Assembly (NCBI RefSeq): GCF_018885265.1
Contig: NZ_CP076538.1
Location: 620,001-684,000, forward strand
DNA length: 64,000 nt
DNA from: Amycolatopsis aidingensis
GTDB taxonomy: Bacteria > Actinomycetota > Actinomycetes > Mycobacteriales > Pseudonocardiaceae
Reading direction: 5' to 3'
Shown here: piece by piece, positions 53,728 through 62,623 of the stretch
How the letters are laid out: each line of letters starts with the position of its first letter
How positions within the stretch are numbered: the stretch's first letter is position 1
The notes under the pieces: generated by a model
The model's database searches: none
What the model was told of the DNA's origin: nothing
What the model saw: the letters and a program-made list of their open reading frames with translations, nothing else
Program-made: the position numbers and the translations under genes

Positions 53728-54270
53728 GTGCGCGATCCGTTTGCCCGGCCGCCGCTGAGGTTGCCCGCGATATTGCGGGCGCTGGCCGACCACGGAGTCG
53801 ATTGGGTGCTGAGCGGCTCGACCGTCCTTGCGGTGTACGGCGCGGAGGTGGAGCCCAACGATCTCGACGTAGTGCCGTCACTCGAACCGGTGAACCTGCG
53901 TCGCGTGGCCGATCTGCTGGCTGACCTGGACGCCATTCCGGCCTGCTTCCCCGGCTGGGTCGACGGGCTGAGTGCGCGGGAATGTCGGGAATGGACTCCA
54001 GAGCCACCGACCGTGCGCGGACTGGATCACCTGTTCGTGACCCGGCTGGGGCTGCTCGATATCCCGCCCGAGCTCACCGGAACTTATGCGCAGCTGCGGC
54101 CGGGGGCAACCCGGTTCGAACTGGCCGGGGTTCCGGTATGGGTCTGCGATCCGGAAGAGGTGTTGCGCAGGCTACCGGCCGAACCCCGGCCGAAGGACCA
54201 GCGCCGTGCCGCGGCCTATGCGGCCGTCCGGGAGCGGCTGGATATCGATCGGCGACCGCCCGTTTCCTGA
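53728..54270 (+). CDS. Nucleotidyltransferase-fold protein
   Basis: 180-residue protein with an NTase-fold core: WVLSGSTVLAVYGAEVEPND then LDVVP, which carries the G-S and D-x-D residues of the minimal nucleotidyltransferase superfamily. The second half is not assigned. It might modify RNA or protein like MNT/AbiEii-type enzymes, but no antitoxin-like partner is adjacent. It starts 27 bp after the EEP gene on the same strand. Confidence 0.7.
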   Translation: MRDPFARPPLRLPAILRALADHGVDWVLSGSTVLAVYGAEVEPNDLDVVPSLEPVNLRRVADLLADLDAIPACFPGWVDGLSARECREWTPEPPTVRGLDHLFVTRLGLLDIPPELTGTYAQLRPGATRFELAGVPVWVCDPEEVLRRLPAEPRPKDQRRAAAYAAVRERLDIDRRPPVS

Positions 54271-54282
54271 CCACCGTCCCGA

Positions 54283-55107
54283 TCAACGCAGCAGTTCTGC
54301 GATGCGAGAGAGCGCGTCCAGCGCGGGTAGCGGGAGTTCGATGCCGCGCCCGTGCCGCACCTCGGGCTCGCGGGGGTTGATCCGGATCAGCGCGCCGGTG
54401 CCCGCGCTGGCCAGTTCGGCCTGCCTGCGTACGGTCGGTACCGCGGTGCCCGCACCCAGTTCGAGCACCACGGCCGCGCGGTGCGCCCGCCGCCATTCCT
54501 GCAGCCGGTCGAGCTGCTGCTGGCTGCGTTGCCCGAGCCAGTCGTAGTCACCGAACATCAGGATGTTCGGCCGGGCGAGGCCGCCGCACTCCGGGCAGGA
54601 AGGCAGCGGATGCCGCGCCCGCATGGTCGCCTCGTCCACCTCGACATCGACGTCCCCTGCCGGCCAGATCTCGTCCCGGCAGCGATCCAGGCACTGCAGA
54701 TGATGAATGGACCCGTGTACCTCGGCCACGCGGTCCGCGGGAAACCCTGCCCGCTGGAACTGACCATCCACATTCGAGGTGAAAACCCAGGTCCCGCCCG
54801 TGGTACGCGCGCCCCATTCACGCAGCAGCTGGAACCCGTGGTGCGGCACGGTTTTCCGGTACAACCCCAGACGATGCCCGTAGAAACCCCAGGCCAGCTC
54901 CGGATCGGAGGCGAAATGCTCCGGGTCGGCCAGCTCGACGAAACTGATGCCCAGCCGGGCGTAGGGCGGGTACGCCCGCCAGAACCCCTCGTCCCCGCGG
55001 AAGTCCGGCAGGCCGGAGTCCACCCCCATGCCCGCGCCCGCACACACCAGCAGCGCGTCGGCACCCGCGATCAGTTCGGCCGCGCGGGCGAGTTCGGCCT
55101 CGTTCAC
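54283..55107 (-). CDS. Sir2-family NAD-dependent protein deacylase
   Basis: 274-residue sirtuin. NAD-binding CAGAGMGVDSGLPDFRG, TSNVDGQFQRAGF, the catalytic His in EVHGSIHHLQC and a zinc site formed by two Cys pairs (CLDRC and CPECG) are visible. The usual S in GAGxS is replaced by G. It removes acyl groups from lysines using NAD. Its start overlaps the stop of mhuD (ATGA at 55107), an unusual pairing. Confidence 0.92.
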   Translation of the reverse strand: MNEAELARAAELIAGADALLVCAGAGMGVDSGLPDFRGDEGFWRAYPPYARLGISFVELADPEHFASDPELAWGFYGHRLGLYRKTVPHHGFQLLREWGARTTGGTWVFTSNVDGQFQRAGFPADRVAEVHGSIHHLQCLDRCRDEIWPAGDVDVEVDEATMRARHPLPSCPECGGLARPNILMFGDYDWLGQRSQQQLDRLQEWRRAHRAAVVLELGAGTAVPTVRRQAELASAGTGALIRINPREPEVRHGRGIELPLPALDALSRIAELLR

Positions 55108-55424
55108 GAGGTTTCCGGTGCCTGCTTCGGCTCGTTGCGCACGGCCACTTCGAACTCCAGCAGGCCGGACCCGGTTCCCACCGGCTTGCCGTGCCCGCCG
55201 TGGGCCTCCTTGCCGGACCCCGCCATCCAGGCCTGGAAGTGTTCCTCGGTCTCCCAGCGGGTGTAGGCGAAGTAGCGGGTCTCCCCTGCGACCGGGCGGA
55301 GCAGTTCGAACCCGAGGAAGCCGGGCTCGCCGTCCAGCGCGCTCATCCGCGCGGCGAAGCGCTTCTCCAGCTCCGGTCCCGCACCTTCGGGCACCTCGAT
55401 CGCGTTGATCTTCACCACAGCCAT
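55104..55424 (-). CDS. mhuD: Heme-degrading monooxygenase MhuD
   Basis: 106-residue IsdG-like ferredoxin-fold enzyme that cleaves heme and releases iron. It matches M. tuberculosis MhuD: the start VVKINAIEVP, with heme-site Asn7, Trp66 (HFQAWMAG) and His75 (KEAHGGHG) all at the same residue numbers. The tail SGLLEFEVAV is alike. It sits at the Rv3592 position and is coupled to the Sir2 gene. Confidence 0.94.
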   Translation of the reverse strand: MAVVKINAIEVPEGAGPELEKRFAARMSALDGEPGFLGFELLRPVAGETRYFAYTRWETEEHFQAWMAGSGKEAHGGHGKPVGTGSGLLEFEVAVRNEPKQAPETS

Positions 55425-55452
55425 GCGGTCAGGGTACGACAGAGATCCCCGC

Positions 55453-56901
55453 TCAACCGCTCAAGGTTCCGGGAAGCAGGTGCTCGGGCCGCGGGATCCC
55501 GGTGCCGCGGAACCAGTTGGCGAAGAACTCGTCAAGGTCCTGGCCGGAGATCCCTGCGACGAACCGCTCGAACTCCGGCCAGCTCGCATTGCCGTCCCGG
55601 TGCTCGGCGGCCCATTCCCGCAGCACCCTGGCGAAAGACTCCTCGCCGATCTGCCTGCGCAGCGCGTGGATCGCCAGTGGACCCTTGTCGTAGACGCCAT
55701 CGAACTCGTTGCCCGCGCCCATCTCGTGCAGCTTCGGCGACCAGAACTCGCCGTCGTTCCTGGTCTGCTCGACGATCCGGCGGAACCGGGCGTCCAGGTT
55801 CGCGCCCTCCTTGGCCTCCAGCCACAACCACTGCGCGTAGCTGGCGAGGCATTCGTTCAGGCAGATATCCGACCAGGAACGCACCGAGACCGAGTTGCCG
55901 TACCACTGGTGGGCGAGCTCGTGCACCACGGTCTCCAGGTCGGCCCATTCCGCGTACACCGGCCTGCCCTGGGTCTCCAGCGAGAACCCGATCGGTTCGT
56001 CCAGGTAGATCCCACCCGCCGCGCGTTGCGGGTACGGCCCGAACCGGCCGGCGAGGAACTCGATGATCTCCCCGGTGCGCCTGCCGAGCTCGCGCTGCGG
56101 CTCGGCGCCCGCGGCATAGGCGTCCAGCACCGGGGTGCCGTCGGCCAGGGTGCGCCGGTCCAGGGTGAACCTGCCGATCGCCAGGGTGGTGAGGTAGCTG
56201 GCCACCGGGGTCGATTCCGCCCAGGTCGTGGTGGTCCAGCCGTCCGCCGTCTCGCTGCCCGCTTCCCGGCCGATCGAGACCGCCGTCCAGCCCTGTGGCA
56301 CGGTGGCCTCGAGCCGGAAGGTGGCCTTGTCCCGCGGGGTTTCGTTGACCGGGTACCAGTACGCAGCCGAATGCGGCTGGCCGAGCACGAGCGCGCCGCC
56401 CGAGCCGGTGCGCTGCCAGCCGTTCGCGCCCAGCTGGCCCTCGCCTGCGGACTGGGGCGTGCCGCCGTAGCGGACGCGCACCCGGAAGGTCTCGGCCTCG
56501 GCGAGCGCCCGCTGCGGGCTGATCACCAGCTCGAACTCGCCTTCCCTGCGGAACTCGGCCGGCCGGTCGTTCACCCGTACCGACTCCACTTCGAACCCGC
56601 GCAGGTCCAGGTTGAACCGGCTGAGGTCCTTGGTGGCCCGCGCGTTGAGCACGGTGTCCCCATGCAGCCGGTTGGTCCCTGGCTCGTAGCGGACCGTGAC
56701 CTCGTAGCCGAGCGCGTCATAGCCACCGTTGCCGTCGGCGGGGTAGTAGGGGTCGCCGGCACCGGCCGCCCCGGGGGCCGGGTCGGTGGCGGTCGGGGCG
56801 GTCGCCTGGCGGCCCGGCGGCGCGGGCTCGCCGCCGGTGCACGCCACTAGGGTGCAGGTCAGACCGCACAGCACCAGGATTCGCACGCGGTCGGTGAGCA
56901 T
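55453..56901 (-). CDS. M1-family metallopeptidase, lipoprotein
   Basis: 482 residues. An N-terminal lipobox (LVAC with Cys21) makes it a lipoprotein facing outside. The gluzincin motif HELAHQWYGN plus NECLASYAQWLW gives HEXXH-x18-E. The tail carries the usual helical domain. It is shorter than PepN-type aminopeptidases and resembles actinobacterial secreted M1 enzymes. It diverges from the alpha/beta-hydrolase gene. Confidence 0.92.
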   Translation of the reverse strand: MLTDRVRILVLCGLTCTLVACTGGEPAPPGRQATAPTATDPAPGAAGAGDPYYPADGNGGYDALGYEVTVRYEPGTNRLHGDTVLNARATKDLSRFNLDLRGFEVESVRVNDRPAEFRREGEFELVISPQRALAEAETFRVRVRYGGTPQSAGEGQLGANGWQRTGSGGALVLGQPHSAAYWYPVNETPRDKATFRLEATVPQGWTAVSIGREAGSETADGWTTTTWAESTPVASYLTTLAIGRFTLDRRTLADGTPVLDAYAAGAEPQRELGRRTGEIIEFLAGRFGPYPQRAAGGIYLDEPIGFSLETQGRPVYAEWADLETVVHELAHQWYGNSVSVRSWSDICLNECLASYAQWLWLEAKEGANLDARFRRIVEQTRNDGEFWSPKLHEMGAGNEFDGVYDKGPLAIHALRRQIGEESFARVLREWAAEHRDGNASWPEFERFVAGISGQDLDEFFANWFRGTGIPRPEHLLPGTLSG

Positions 56902-56920
56902 GGACGGAGCCTAGGTGGAC

Positions 56921-57682
56921 ATGCGTGAGGACGTGGTTGAGTTCGGCGGCAGTGGTCAGCCGATCGTGTTGCTGCACGGCTTGATGGGCCGGGCGCGCAC
57001 CTGGTGGTCGGTGGCCCGCTGGCTCACCGCGTACGGGCGGGTGCTCGGGCTGGACGCCCGCGGGCACGGGCGGCTGCGCAGGCGCGGCAGCTGGCGGACC
57101 GAGGAGTTCGCGGCCGATGTCGCCGAGCTGATCGGCGAGCTGGAGGCCGGGCCCGCGGTGGTGCTCGGGCACTCCATGGGCGGGCTGCACGCCTGGGTGC
57201 TGGCCGCCACCCGTCCGGAGCTGGTGCGGGGGATCGTGATCGAGGACATGGCACCGGACCAGCGGGGGCGGACGGTCGAAGCCTGGCGCGGGTACTTCGA
57301 GTCCTGGCCGGTGCCGTTCCAGTCGCTGGCGCATGTGCGGGAGTTCTTCGGCAGCACCGGGGACTACTTCGCCGAGTGCGTGCTCGAGCGGCCGGACGGG
57401 TATCACCTGATGGCCGACCTCGATGACCTGTACCAGATCGCCGCCGAGTGGGGCCGCCGCGATTACTGGTCCTATGTGGAGGGTGTCAGCTGCCCGGCGC
57501 TGGTGATCGAGGCGGGGAACACCGCCATGCCCGCAGGCCAGCAGGCGGAGCTGGCCGCCCGCATCCCTGGCGGCGCCCGGCACCTGCGCGTGGCCGGTGC
57601 CGGGCACGTCGTGCACGATGACGCGCCACAGGAGTACCGCGGCGCCGTCGAGGCCTTCCTCTCCACCCTGCTGCACCGCTGA
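56921..57682 (+). CDS. Alpha/beta-hydrolase
   Basis: 253-residue alpha/beta-hydrolase fold protein with oxyanion HG (LLHGLMGRART), nucleophile elbow GHSMGG, and a late catalytic His in GAGHVVHDD. The acid residue is likely in VIEAGNTA-region neighbours and is not certain. It sits at the Rv3591c position. ATG 56921 follows AGGTGGA; a GTG at 56915 is in frame. Confidence 0.9.
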   Translation: MREDVVEFGGSGQPIVLLHGLMGRARTWWSVARWLTAYGRVLGLDARGHGRLRRRGSWRTEEFAADVAELIGELEAGPAVVLGHSMGGLHAWVLAATRPELVRGIVIEDMAPDQRGRTVEAWRGYFESWPVPFQSLAHVREFFGSTGDYFAECVLERPDGYHLMADLDDLYQIAAEWGRRDYWSYVEGVSCPALVIEAGNTAMPAGQQAELAARIPGGARHLRVAGAGHVVHDDAPQEYRGAVEAFLSTLLHR

Positions 57683-57683
57683 C

Positions 57684-57708
57684 TGCTGTGAGCGGGACAC
57701 TCACAGCA
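57684..57708. terminator. Hairpin between convergent hydrolase and amidase genes
   Basis: TGCTGTGAG (57684-57692) and CTCACAGCA (57700-57708) form a perfect 9-bp stem with a 7-nt loop. The right arm overlaps the last codons of the amidase gene. Confidence 0.65.
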
Positions 57709-58753
57709 CTCGGGCCAGCAGGGGTTTCCAAGCTGGGGCGGGGATGCTGGTGACGCGGGTTCCGGTGGTCCCGGTGAGTACGGCGGCGGCGCGGGCGGCC
57801 TCGCTGCCGGTGCCCGGGGCGGCCGTGGTGACCAGCAGCGGCCAGAGGTCGGCGCCCAGCAGACCCTGCTCACCGAGGTGCGCGCCCGCGTGGCAGGTGT
57901 GCCGGGCCACCCCGGCGGTGCGGGCCAGCCGGTCCACGGCGGCGGCGGTCGCGGGGCCGAACACCCCGTCCGCCTGCACCTCACGGGCGCCCCTGGCGCG
58001 CAGCAGGTGCTGCGCCACCAGCACCGCGCTGCCGGTGTCGCCGGGCGAGAGCAGTGGCCACTCGGGCGGATCGAGCACCGGGATGTCCAGCTCCCCCGCC
58101 ACCGCCCTGCGCAGCTCGGGCAGCCGGGCGTAGAGCACGTCACCGGGGCACTGGGTGGAGTTGAAGTCCCGGTGCCCCTTGATGTTCGCGGTGGACACCC
58201 CGTACTGGTCGGCCATGTAGGCCACCATCCGCACCAGCGAGTCCCACAGTGCCTGCGGGACGTCCACATCGACGTACAGTCCCTCGTTCTCGATGCCGAT
58301 GACCTGGCTGTTGTGCCCGCCGACATTGGCGCCCTGCACATGCCGGGTGCCGCCGCGCAGGATCTCCAGGCTGCGATGCCTGCCCTCGGTGAGGTAGCCG
58401 CCCCGGCTGTTGGTGAACTGCTGGCCACTGTCGATCCAGCCGCGGGTGTCCATGTGGAAGTTCTGGATCGCCCGCGACATCCAGAACGCGCGCTCCCTGG
58501 AGAAGTCCTCGGTGTTGCCGGGATCCACGGTGTGGTGCACCACGATGTAGGTCGGCCGGTGGTTCTCCACGGTGACCGGCCTGCGCGGCGGCCTGGCTCC
58601 CCAGTCGTCGGTGCTGTAGATCAGCGGTGCCGGGTAGCGGGCCCGCGCGGCGGCGGCCGAGTGGCCTGCCAGCCCGGCCAGCGCGGTGGCGGCGGTCAGT
58701 GTCAGCCCGCCCTTGAACAGGGACCTGCGGTCGAAACCGGGACGTCCAGCCAT
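57701..58753 (-). CDS. PGRP-type N-acetylmuramoyl-L-alanine amidase with peptidoglycan-binding domain
   Basis: 350 residues. A twin-arginine signal (RRSLFKGGLTLTAATALAGL) leads the protein to the outside. The amidase/PGRP domain (about 60-230) has zinc ligands in YIVVHHTVDPG, the distal His in IKGHRDF and Cys in STQCPGD. A PG_binding_1 domain follows (DTGSAVLVAQHLLRARGA). ATG 58753 has GAGGAAG upstream. It cleaves the amide link between MurNAc and the stem peptide. Confidence 0.92.
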   Translation of the reverse strand: MAGRPGFDRRSLFKGGLTLTAATALAGLAGHSAAAARARYPAPLIYSTDDWGARPPRRPVTVENHRPTYIVVHHTVDPGNTEDFSRERAFWMSRAIQNFHMDTRGWIDSGQQFTNSRGGYLTEGRHRSLEILRGGTRHVQGANVGGHNSQVIGIENEGLYVDVDVPQALWDSLVRMVAYMADQYGVSTANIKGHRDFNSTQCPGDVLYARLPELRRAVAGELDIPVLDPPEWPLLSPGDTGSAVLVAQHLLRARGAREVQADGVFGPATAAAVDRLARTAGVARHTCHAGAHLGEQGLLGADLWPLLVTTAAPGTGSEAARAAAVLTGTTGTRVTSIPAPAWKPLLARVL

Positions 58754-58844
58754 GGCGATCTTCCTCGTCAGCAGGGATGCACGCCTGGACGGTAGCCCGC
58801 GGACGGGCTCGGGACAACAGTTCACCAAATACTGCGGGAAATGG

Positions 58845-59720
58845 TCAGTACTCACCCGGTAGTGCGAACCGGCCGTCCGGGGTCTGCTCAACCAGCCCGT
58901 CGACCAGCAAGGAGTCCAGGCAGCGATCCCGCTGACCCGCCTTGGACCAGACCAGGTCCAGCCGCTCCTTCGGTACCGGCTCCGCGGTGCCGCGCAGCAC
59001 GTCCAGCAGCAGCCCGCGCACCTGGCGGTCGGTGCCCGCGAAGCGCTGCACCGGCTTGGCCGGGCCGTTGTAGGCCGGCCTGCCCGCGTGCTGCCAGGCG
59101 CAGTCCGCGTGCAGCGGGCAGTCGGCGCAGCGGGGGCCGCGGGCCACGCAGACCAGCGCGCCCAGCTCCATCAGTGCGGCGGAGAACTTCGCCGCCCGCG
59201 CCTCCTGCTCCGGCAGCAGCGTTTCCACATCGGCGAGGTCCCTGGTGTTCGAGGCCGGCCCCGCGTCCCCCGCGCCGTGCACCGCCCTGGCCACCACCCG
59301 CCGGACGTTGGTGTCCACCACCGGCGCCCGCCTGCCGTAGCCGAAGACGGCAACCGCGCGGGCGGTGTAGACGCCGATTCCTGGCAGCGCCAGCAGGGTG
59401 TCCACGTCGGCGGGGACCACGTCGCCGTGCTCGCGGGCGATTGCATCGGCCGCGGCGTGCAGCCGCAGCGCGCGGCGCGGGTAACCGAGCTTGCCCCAGG
59501 CACGCAGCACCTCGCCCTGGCTGGCGGTGGCCAGCGCGGAGGGCCGCGGCCAGCGCTCCAGCCACTCCTCCCATACCGGCCGCACCCGCGCGACCGGGGT
59601 CTGCTGCAGCATGATCTCGCTGACCAGCACGCCCCACGGGGTGCATTCCGGGCGCCGCCATGGCAGGTCACGACCCTGCTCGGCGAACCAGTCGATCAGG
59701 ATGTCGGGGTCGATGGCCAC
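58845..59720 (-). CDS. mutY: A/G-specific adenine glycosylase
   Basis: 291-residue HhH-GPD DNA glycosylase that removes adenine opposite 8-oxoG. Helix-hairpin-helix ALPGIGVYTARAVAVFG with the catalytic Asp in VVDTNVRRV, EIMLQQTPVARV, and the 4Fe-4S cluster cysteines CVARGPRCADCPLHADC are present. The C-terminal recognition domain is short. Rv3589 position. Confidence 0.94.
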   Translation of the reverse strand: MAIDPDILIDWFAEQGRDLPWRRPECTPWGVLVSEIMLQQTPVARVRPVWEEWLERWPRPSALATASQGEVLRAWGKLGYPRRALRLHAAADAIAREHGDVVPADVDTLLALPGIGVYTARAVAVFGYGRRAPVVDTNVRRVVARAVHGAGDAGPASNTRDLADVETLLPEQEARAAKFSAALMELGALVCVARGPRCADCPLHADCAWQHAGRPAYNGPAKPVQRFAGTDRQVRGLLLDVLRGTAEPVPKERLDLVWSKAGQRDRCLDSLLVDGLVEQTPDGRFALPGEY

Positions 59721-59754
59721 CGGACCAGGGTAGGAGAGTGAGCCAGGGATGGAC

Positions 59755-60246
59755 TCAGGTGGCCTCGGTCAGTTTCCCGGTGTGCACGTCGTAGACGAAC
59801 CCGCGGACCAGGTCGGTGTGCGGGACGTACGGGCTGCGCCGCACCCGCTCGACGGACTGCCGCACGCTGTCGTTGACATCCCGGAAGGCCTCAACCGCCC
59901 AGGTCGGACGCAGCCCGGTCGCTTCCTCGAGTTCGTCCTTGAAGCCGTCCTCGGTGACCATGTTCAGCCCGCAGCTGGTGTGCTGCACGATGAGCACCTC
60001 GCGGGTGCCGAGCTTGCGCTGGCTGAGCGCGAGGGAACGGACCATGTCGTCGGTGACCACACCCCCCGCGTTCCGCAGTACATGTGACTCGCCCTGCAAC
60101 AGGCCGAAGATCTCGAACACCCTGATCCGGGCGTCCATGCAGGTCAGGATCGCGACGTGCAGGGAGGGCTGCGGAGTCGAGCGGTCACCGGGCACGGCGT
60201 TGCCGAACTCGGCGTTGCGGCGGAGCAGTTCGTCGATCGCGGTCAT
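59755..60246 (-). CDS. Beta-class carbonic anhydrase
   Basis: 163-residue beta-CA. Zinc and active-site residues: Cys and the Asp-Arg dyad in TCMDARIRVFEIFGL, His and second Cys in VQHTSCG. ATG 60246 has GGAAGGTGG upstream and replaces a longer in-frame start. It interconverts CO2 and bicarbonate in the cytoplasm. It lies at the Rv3588c (canB) position, although the sequence is nearer the shorter Rv1284-type form. Confidence 0.92.
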   Translation of the reverse strand: MTAIDELLRRNAEFGNAVPGDRSTPQPSLHVAILTCMDARIRVFEIFGLLQGESHVLRNAGGVVTDDMVRSLALSQRKLGTREVLIVQHTSCGLNMVTEDGFKDELEEATGLRPTWAVEAFRDVNDSVRQSVERVRRSPYVPHTDLVRGFVYDVHTGKLTEAT

Positions 60247-60324
60247 GGCCACCTTCCGGTAGTCAGCTTCGACCATCCATTGGACCGCTGATCCACATAT
60301 CGGGCAACGTGAATGCCGCGAACC

Positions 60325-61425
60325 TCACGGGCCGAACCAGAACTCCTCCGCGGTTCGCGGTGGCGCCGAGGTGGTGCCGACGCGCAGTTCGGTCGGCAGG
60401 GTGATCACCCTCGGGTTCACGTGGTCCTGGGCCGCGAGCAGCAGCTGCCCCGCCGAGCGCCCCTTCTCCAGCACCGGCTGGTGCACGGTGGTCAGCCCGG
60501 CCCGGGTGGCCTCGGCGATGCCGTCGAACCCGGTGACGGTGAGGTCGGCAGGCACTCGCAGGTCCCGCCGCCCCGCCTCGGCCAGCGCCCCGAGCGCGAG
60601 GATGTCCGAGGTGCAGATCAACGCGGTGACCTGCGGATGCGTATCGAGCAGCTGGCGGGCGGCCGATGCGCCGTCGTCCACGGTGTGCTCGAACCGTTCC
60701 ACCACCGGAACGCCTGACCAGTCCACGCCCGCGGCCTCGAAGGTCTCGGCGAGCGCGGCCAGCCTGGTCCGCTGCACATGGAAGTGCGCATCGCGCTGCC
60801 GCTCCCGCGAGACGAAACCGTCATTGCGGTCCCTTGCCAGTCGCATGCACAGCACGCCGACCTGCCGGTGACCGAGTTCGACCAGGTGGTTCGCCAGCCC
60901 GGTGATGGCGCTGGCGTCGTCCGGGCCCACCCGGTCGACCCCGTCGAGGCGTGGCTGGTCGATGATCACCGTCGGCACCGGCCTGGACAGCACCGCGGCC
61001 AGGTGCGGGTCGTCGTCGGGGACGGAGTACACCACGAACCCGTCCACCCCGGCCCTGTGCACGGCCGCGACCTCCTCGCGGCCGGGGCTCGCCGGCACCA
61101 GGTGCAGGCCGACGCCCGCGTCCTCACAGGCCAGCGCGAGCCCCTCCAGCACACCGACGGCGGCAGGATCGCGGAAGGCATAGGAGAGGTTCTCGGTGAG
61201 CAGCAGCCCGACCGCGCCGGCCTTGCGGGTGCGCAGCGACCTGGCGACCGGATCCGGGCCCGGGTACCCGAGCCTGCGCGCGGTCTCCAGGACGCGGCGG
61301 CGCAGCTCCGGGGAGAGCTGATCGGGCCGGTTGTAGGCGTTCGACACGGTGGTCCTGGACACGCCCAGCTCAGCGGCGAGCGACGCCAGTGTCGCCTGGC
61401 GCCTGGTTCGAATAGGCCGGCCCAT
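60325..61425 (-). CDS. LacI-family transcriptional regulator
   Basis: 366 residues: N-terminal HTH (TLASLAAELGVSRTTVSNAYN) with the LacI hinge region (ARSLRTRKAGAVGLLL) and a periplasmic-binding-protein-like sensor domain. The ATG at 61425 is preferred to a TTG at 61431. The effector is unknown. A 13-bp palindrome overlaps its start region (61431-61443), suggesting autorepression. The zinc importer is divergent, but its Zur box makes control by this protein doubtful. Confidence 0.9.
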   Translation of the reverse strand: MGRPIRTRRQATLASLAAELGVSRTTVSNAYNRPDQLSPELRRRVLETARRLGYPGPDPVARSLRTRKAGAVGLLLTENLSYAFRDPAAVGVLEGLALACEDAGVGLHLVPASPGREEVAAVHRAGVDGFVVYSVPDDDPHLAAVLSRPVPTVIIDQPRLDGVDRVGPDDASAITGLANHLVELGHRQVGVLCMRLARDRNDGFVSRERQRDAHFHVQRTRLAALAETFEAAGVDWSGVPVVERFEHTVDDGASAARQLLDTHPQVTALICTSDILALGALAEAGRRDLRVPADLTVTGFDGIAEATRAGLTTVHQPVLEKGRSAGQLLLAAQDHVNPRVITLPTELRVGTTSAPPRTAEEFWFGP

Positions 61426-61430
61426 GAACA

Positions 61431-61443
61431 AACCGTAACGGTT
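61431..61443. promoter_or_regulatory. LacI-type operator palindrome
   Basis: AACCGTAACGGTT is a perfect 6-1-6 palindrome 6 bp upstream of the LacI start codon. LacI-family sites often have a central CG or a short palindrome of this form. Autoregulation is inferred. Confidence 0.6.
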
Positions 61444-61552
61444 CAGAACTCATTGCAGAAGTCGCACCCGATGATGGCCGGCATTGATCACATTCCGCGC
61501 ATCCGGTCGCGGGCGGGCCTGGCGTGGTCCACCTGATGGGGTAAGGTGAACT

Positions 61553-61567
61553 CGAAAATGGTTTCCA
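61553..61567. promoter_or_regulatory. Zur-type zinc operator
   Basis: CGAAAATGGTTTCCA matches TGAAAATGATTTTCA, the actinobacterial Zur box core, at 12 of 15 positions. It lies 43 bp upstream of the zinc-binding lipoprotein gene. Confidence 0.7.
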
Positions 61568-61609
61568 TTAGCTACATGTTGTGAGCCGCACTGCCCAGGA
61601 GTGTTCCCC

Positions 61610-62623
61610 ATGACGACCCGACGCACCGGCCGCCCGTTCGGCGCCGCCTCCGTCATCGCAGCCCTTGCGCTGGTACTTTCCGCCTGCGGGAGCGGCACCG
61701 ATTCCGCTACGGGCGGCAAGATCGCGGTGGTCGCCTCGACCAACGTGTGGGCCAGTGTGGTCACCGCGGTGGGCGGGGAGCACGTCTCGGTCACCTCGGT
61801 GATCGACGACCCGGCCGCCGACCCGCACGCCTACCAGGCGACCGCCGAGGACGCCGCCGATGTGCAGGAAGCCGACCTGGTGCTCTACAACGGTGGCGGG
61901 TACGACGAGTTCTTCACCCAGATGACGGAGCAGGCGCCGGATACCCGCAAGCTGGTGGCCTTCGATCTCTCCGGCAAGGCGACCGGGGAGGACCACGGGG
62001 AGCACGACGGCCACGAGGAAGGTCACGAGGAAGGCCATGAAGCGGGCCACGAAGAGGGCCATGAAGAGCACGGTCATGGCCACGGGCACGCCGGGGTGAA
62101 CGAGCACGTCTGGTACGACCTCGCCACCGTGGGCACGGTGGCCGACCAGGTCGCCACCCAGCTCGGCGAGCTGCAACCGGAGCAGCGGGAGACCTTCACC
62201 GGCAATGCCGCCGCCTTCCGGGCCGAGCTGGACGAGCTGTCCGGCCAGGTAGAGGGCATCGCCACCGCGCAGCCGGGTGCCGAGGTGATCGCCACCGCAC
62301 CGGTGGCGGAGTACCTGCTGGAGGCGGCCGGACTGGCCGACGTGACCCCGCCGGACTTCCTCGAGGCGGTGGAGAGCGAGACGGATGTGCCGGTCGCCGC
62401 GCAGGAGCAGCTGAACAAGCTGGTCTCCGGTGGGCAGGTACGGGCCGTGGTGCACAACGTGCAGACCGCGAGCCCGGCCACCGAGCGGGTGGTGGCCACC
62501 GCGGGTGAGGCCGGGGTGCCGGTGGTGGACGTGACCGAGACGCTGCCGGAGGGGCAGACCGACTACATTGCCTGGATGGGCGAACAGGTCTCCGCGCTGT
62601 CCGCGGCGCTGGACAGGTCATGA
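61610..62623 (+). CDS. Zinc ABC transporter substrate-binding lipoprotein, ZnuA/AztC-like
   Basis: 337 residues: lipobox (VLSACG), cluster A-I fold (VASTNVWASVVTAVGGEHVS), a His-rich loop (HEEGHEEGHEAGHEEGHEEH region, about residues 130-165), DPHAY and NEHVWYDLATV with metal-binding His. It captures Zn2+ outside and passes it to the permease. ATG 61610 follows AGGAG. A Zur box upstream and the coupled ATPase gene (ATGA overlap at 62620) confirm the role. Confidence 0.93.
   Translation: MTTRRTGRPFGAASVIAALALVLSACGSGTDSATGGKIAVVASTNVWASVVTAVGGEHVSVTSVIDDPAADPHAYQATAEDAADVQEADLVLYNGGGYDEFFTQMTEQAPDTRKLVAFDLSGKATGEDHGEHDGHEEGHEEGHEAGHEEGHEEHGHGHGHAGVNEHVWYDLATVGTVADQVATQLGELQPEQRETFTGNAAAFRAELDELSGQVEGIATAQPGAEVIATAPVAEYLLEAAGLADVTPPDFLEAVESETDVPVAAQEQLNKLVSGGQVRAVVHNVQTASPATERVVATAGEAGVPVVDVTETLPEGQTDYIAWMGEQVSALSAALDRS

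Noticed and set aside
53728..54270. Toxin of an AbiEii/MNT toxin-antitoxin pair
   Set aside because: The nucleotidyltransferase signature is partial and no small HTH antitoxin is adjacent.
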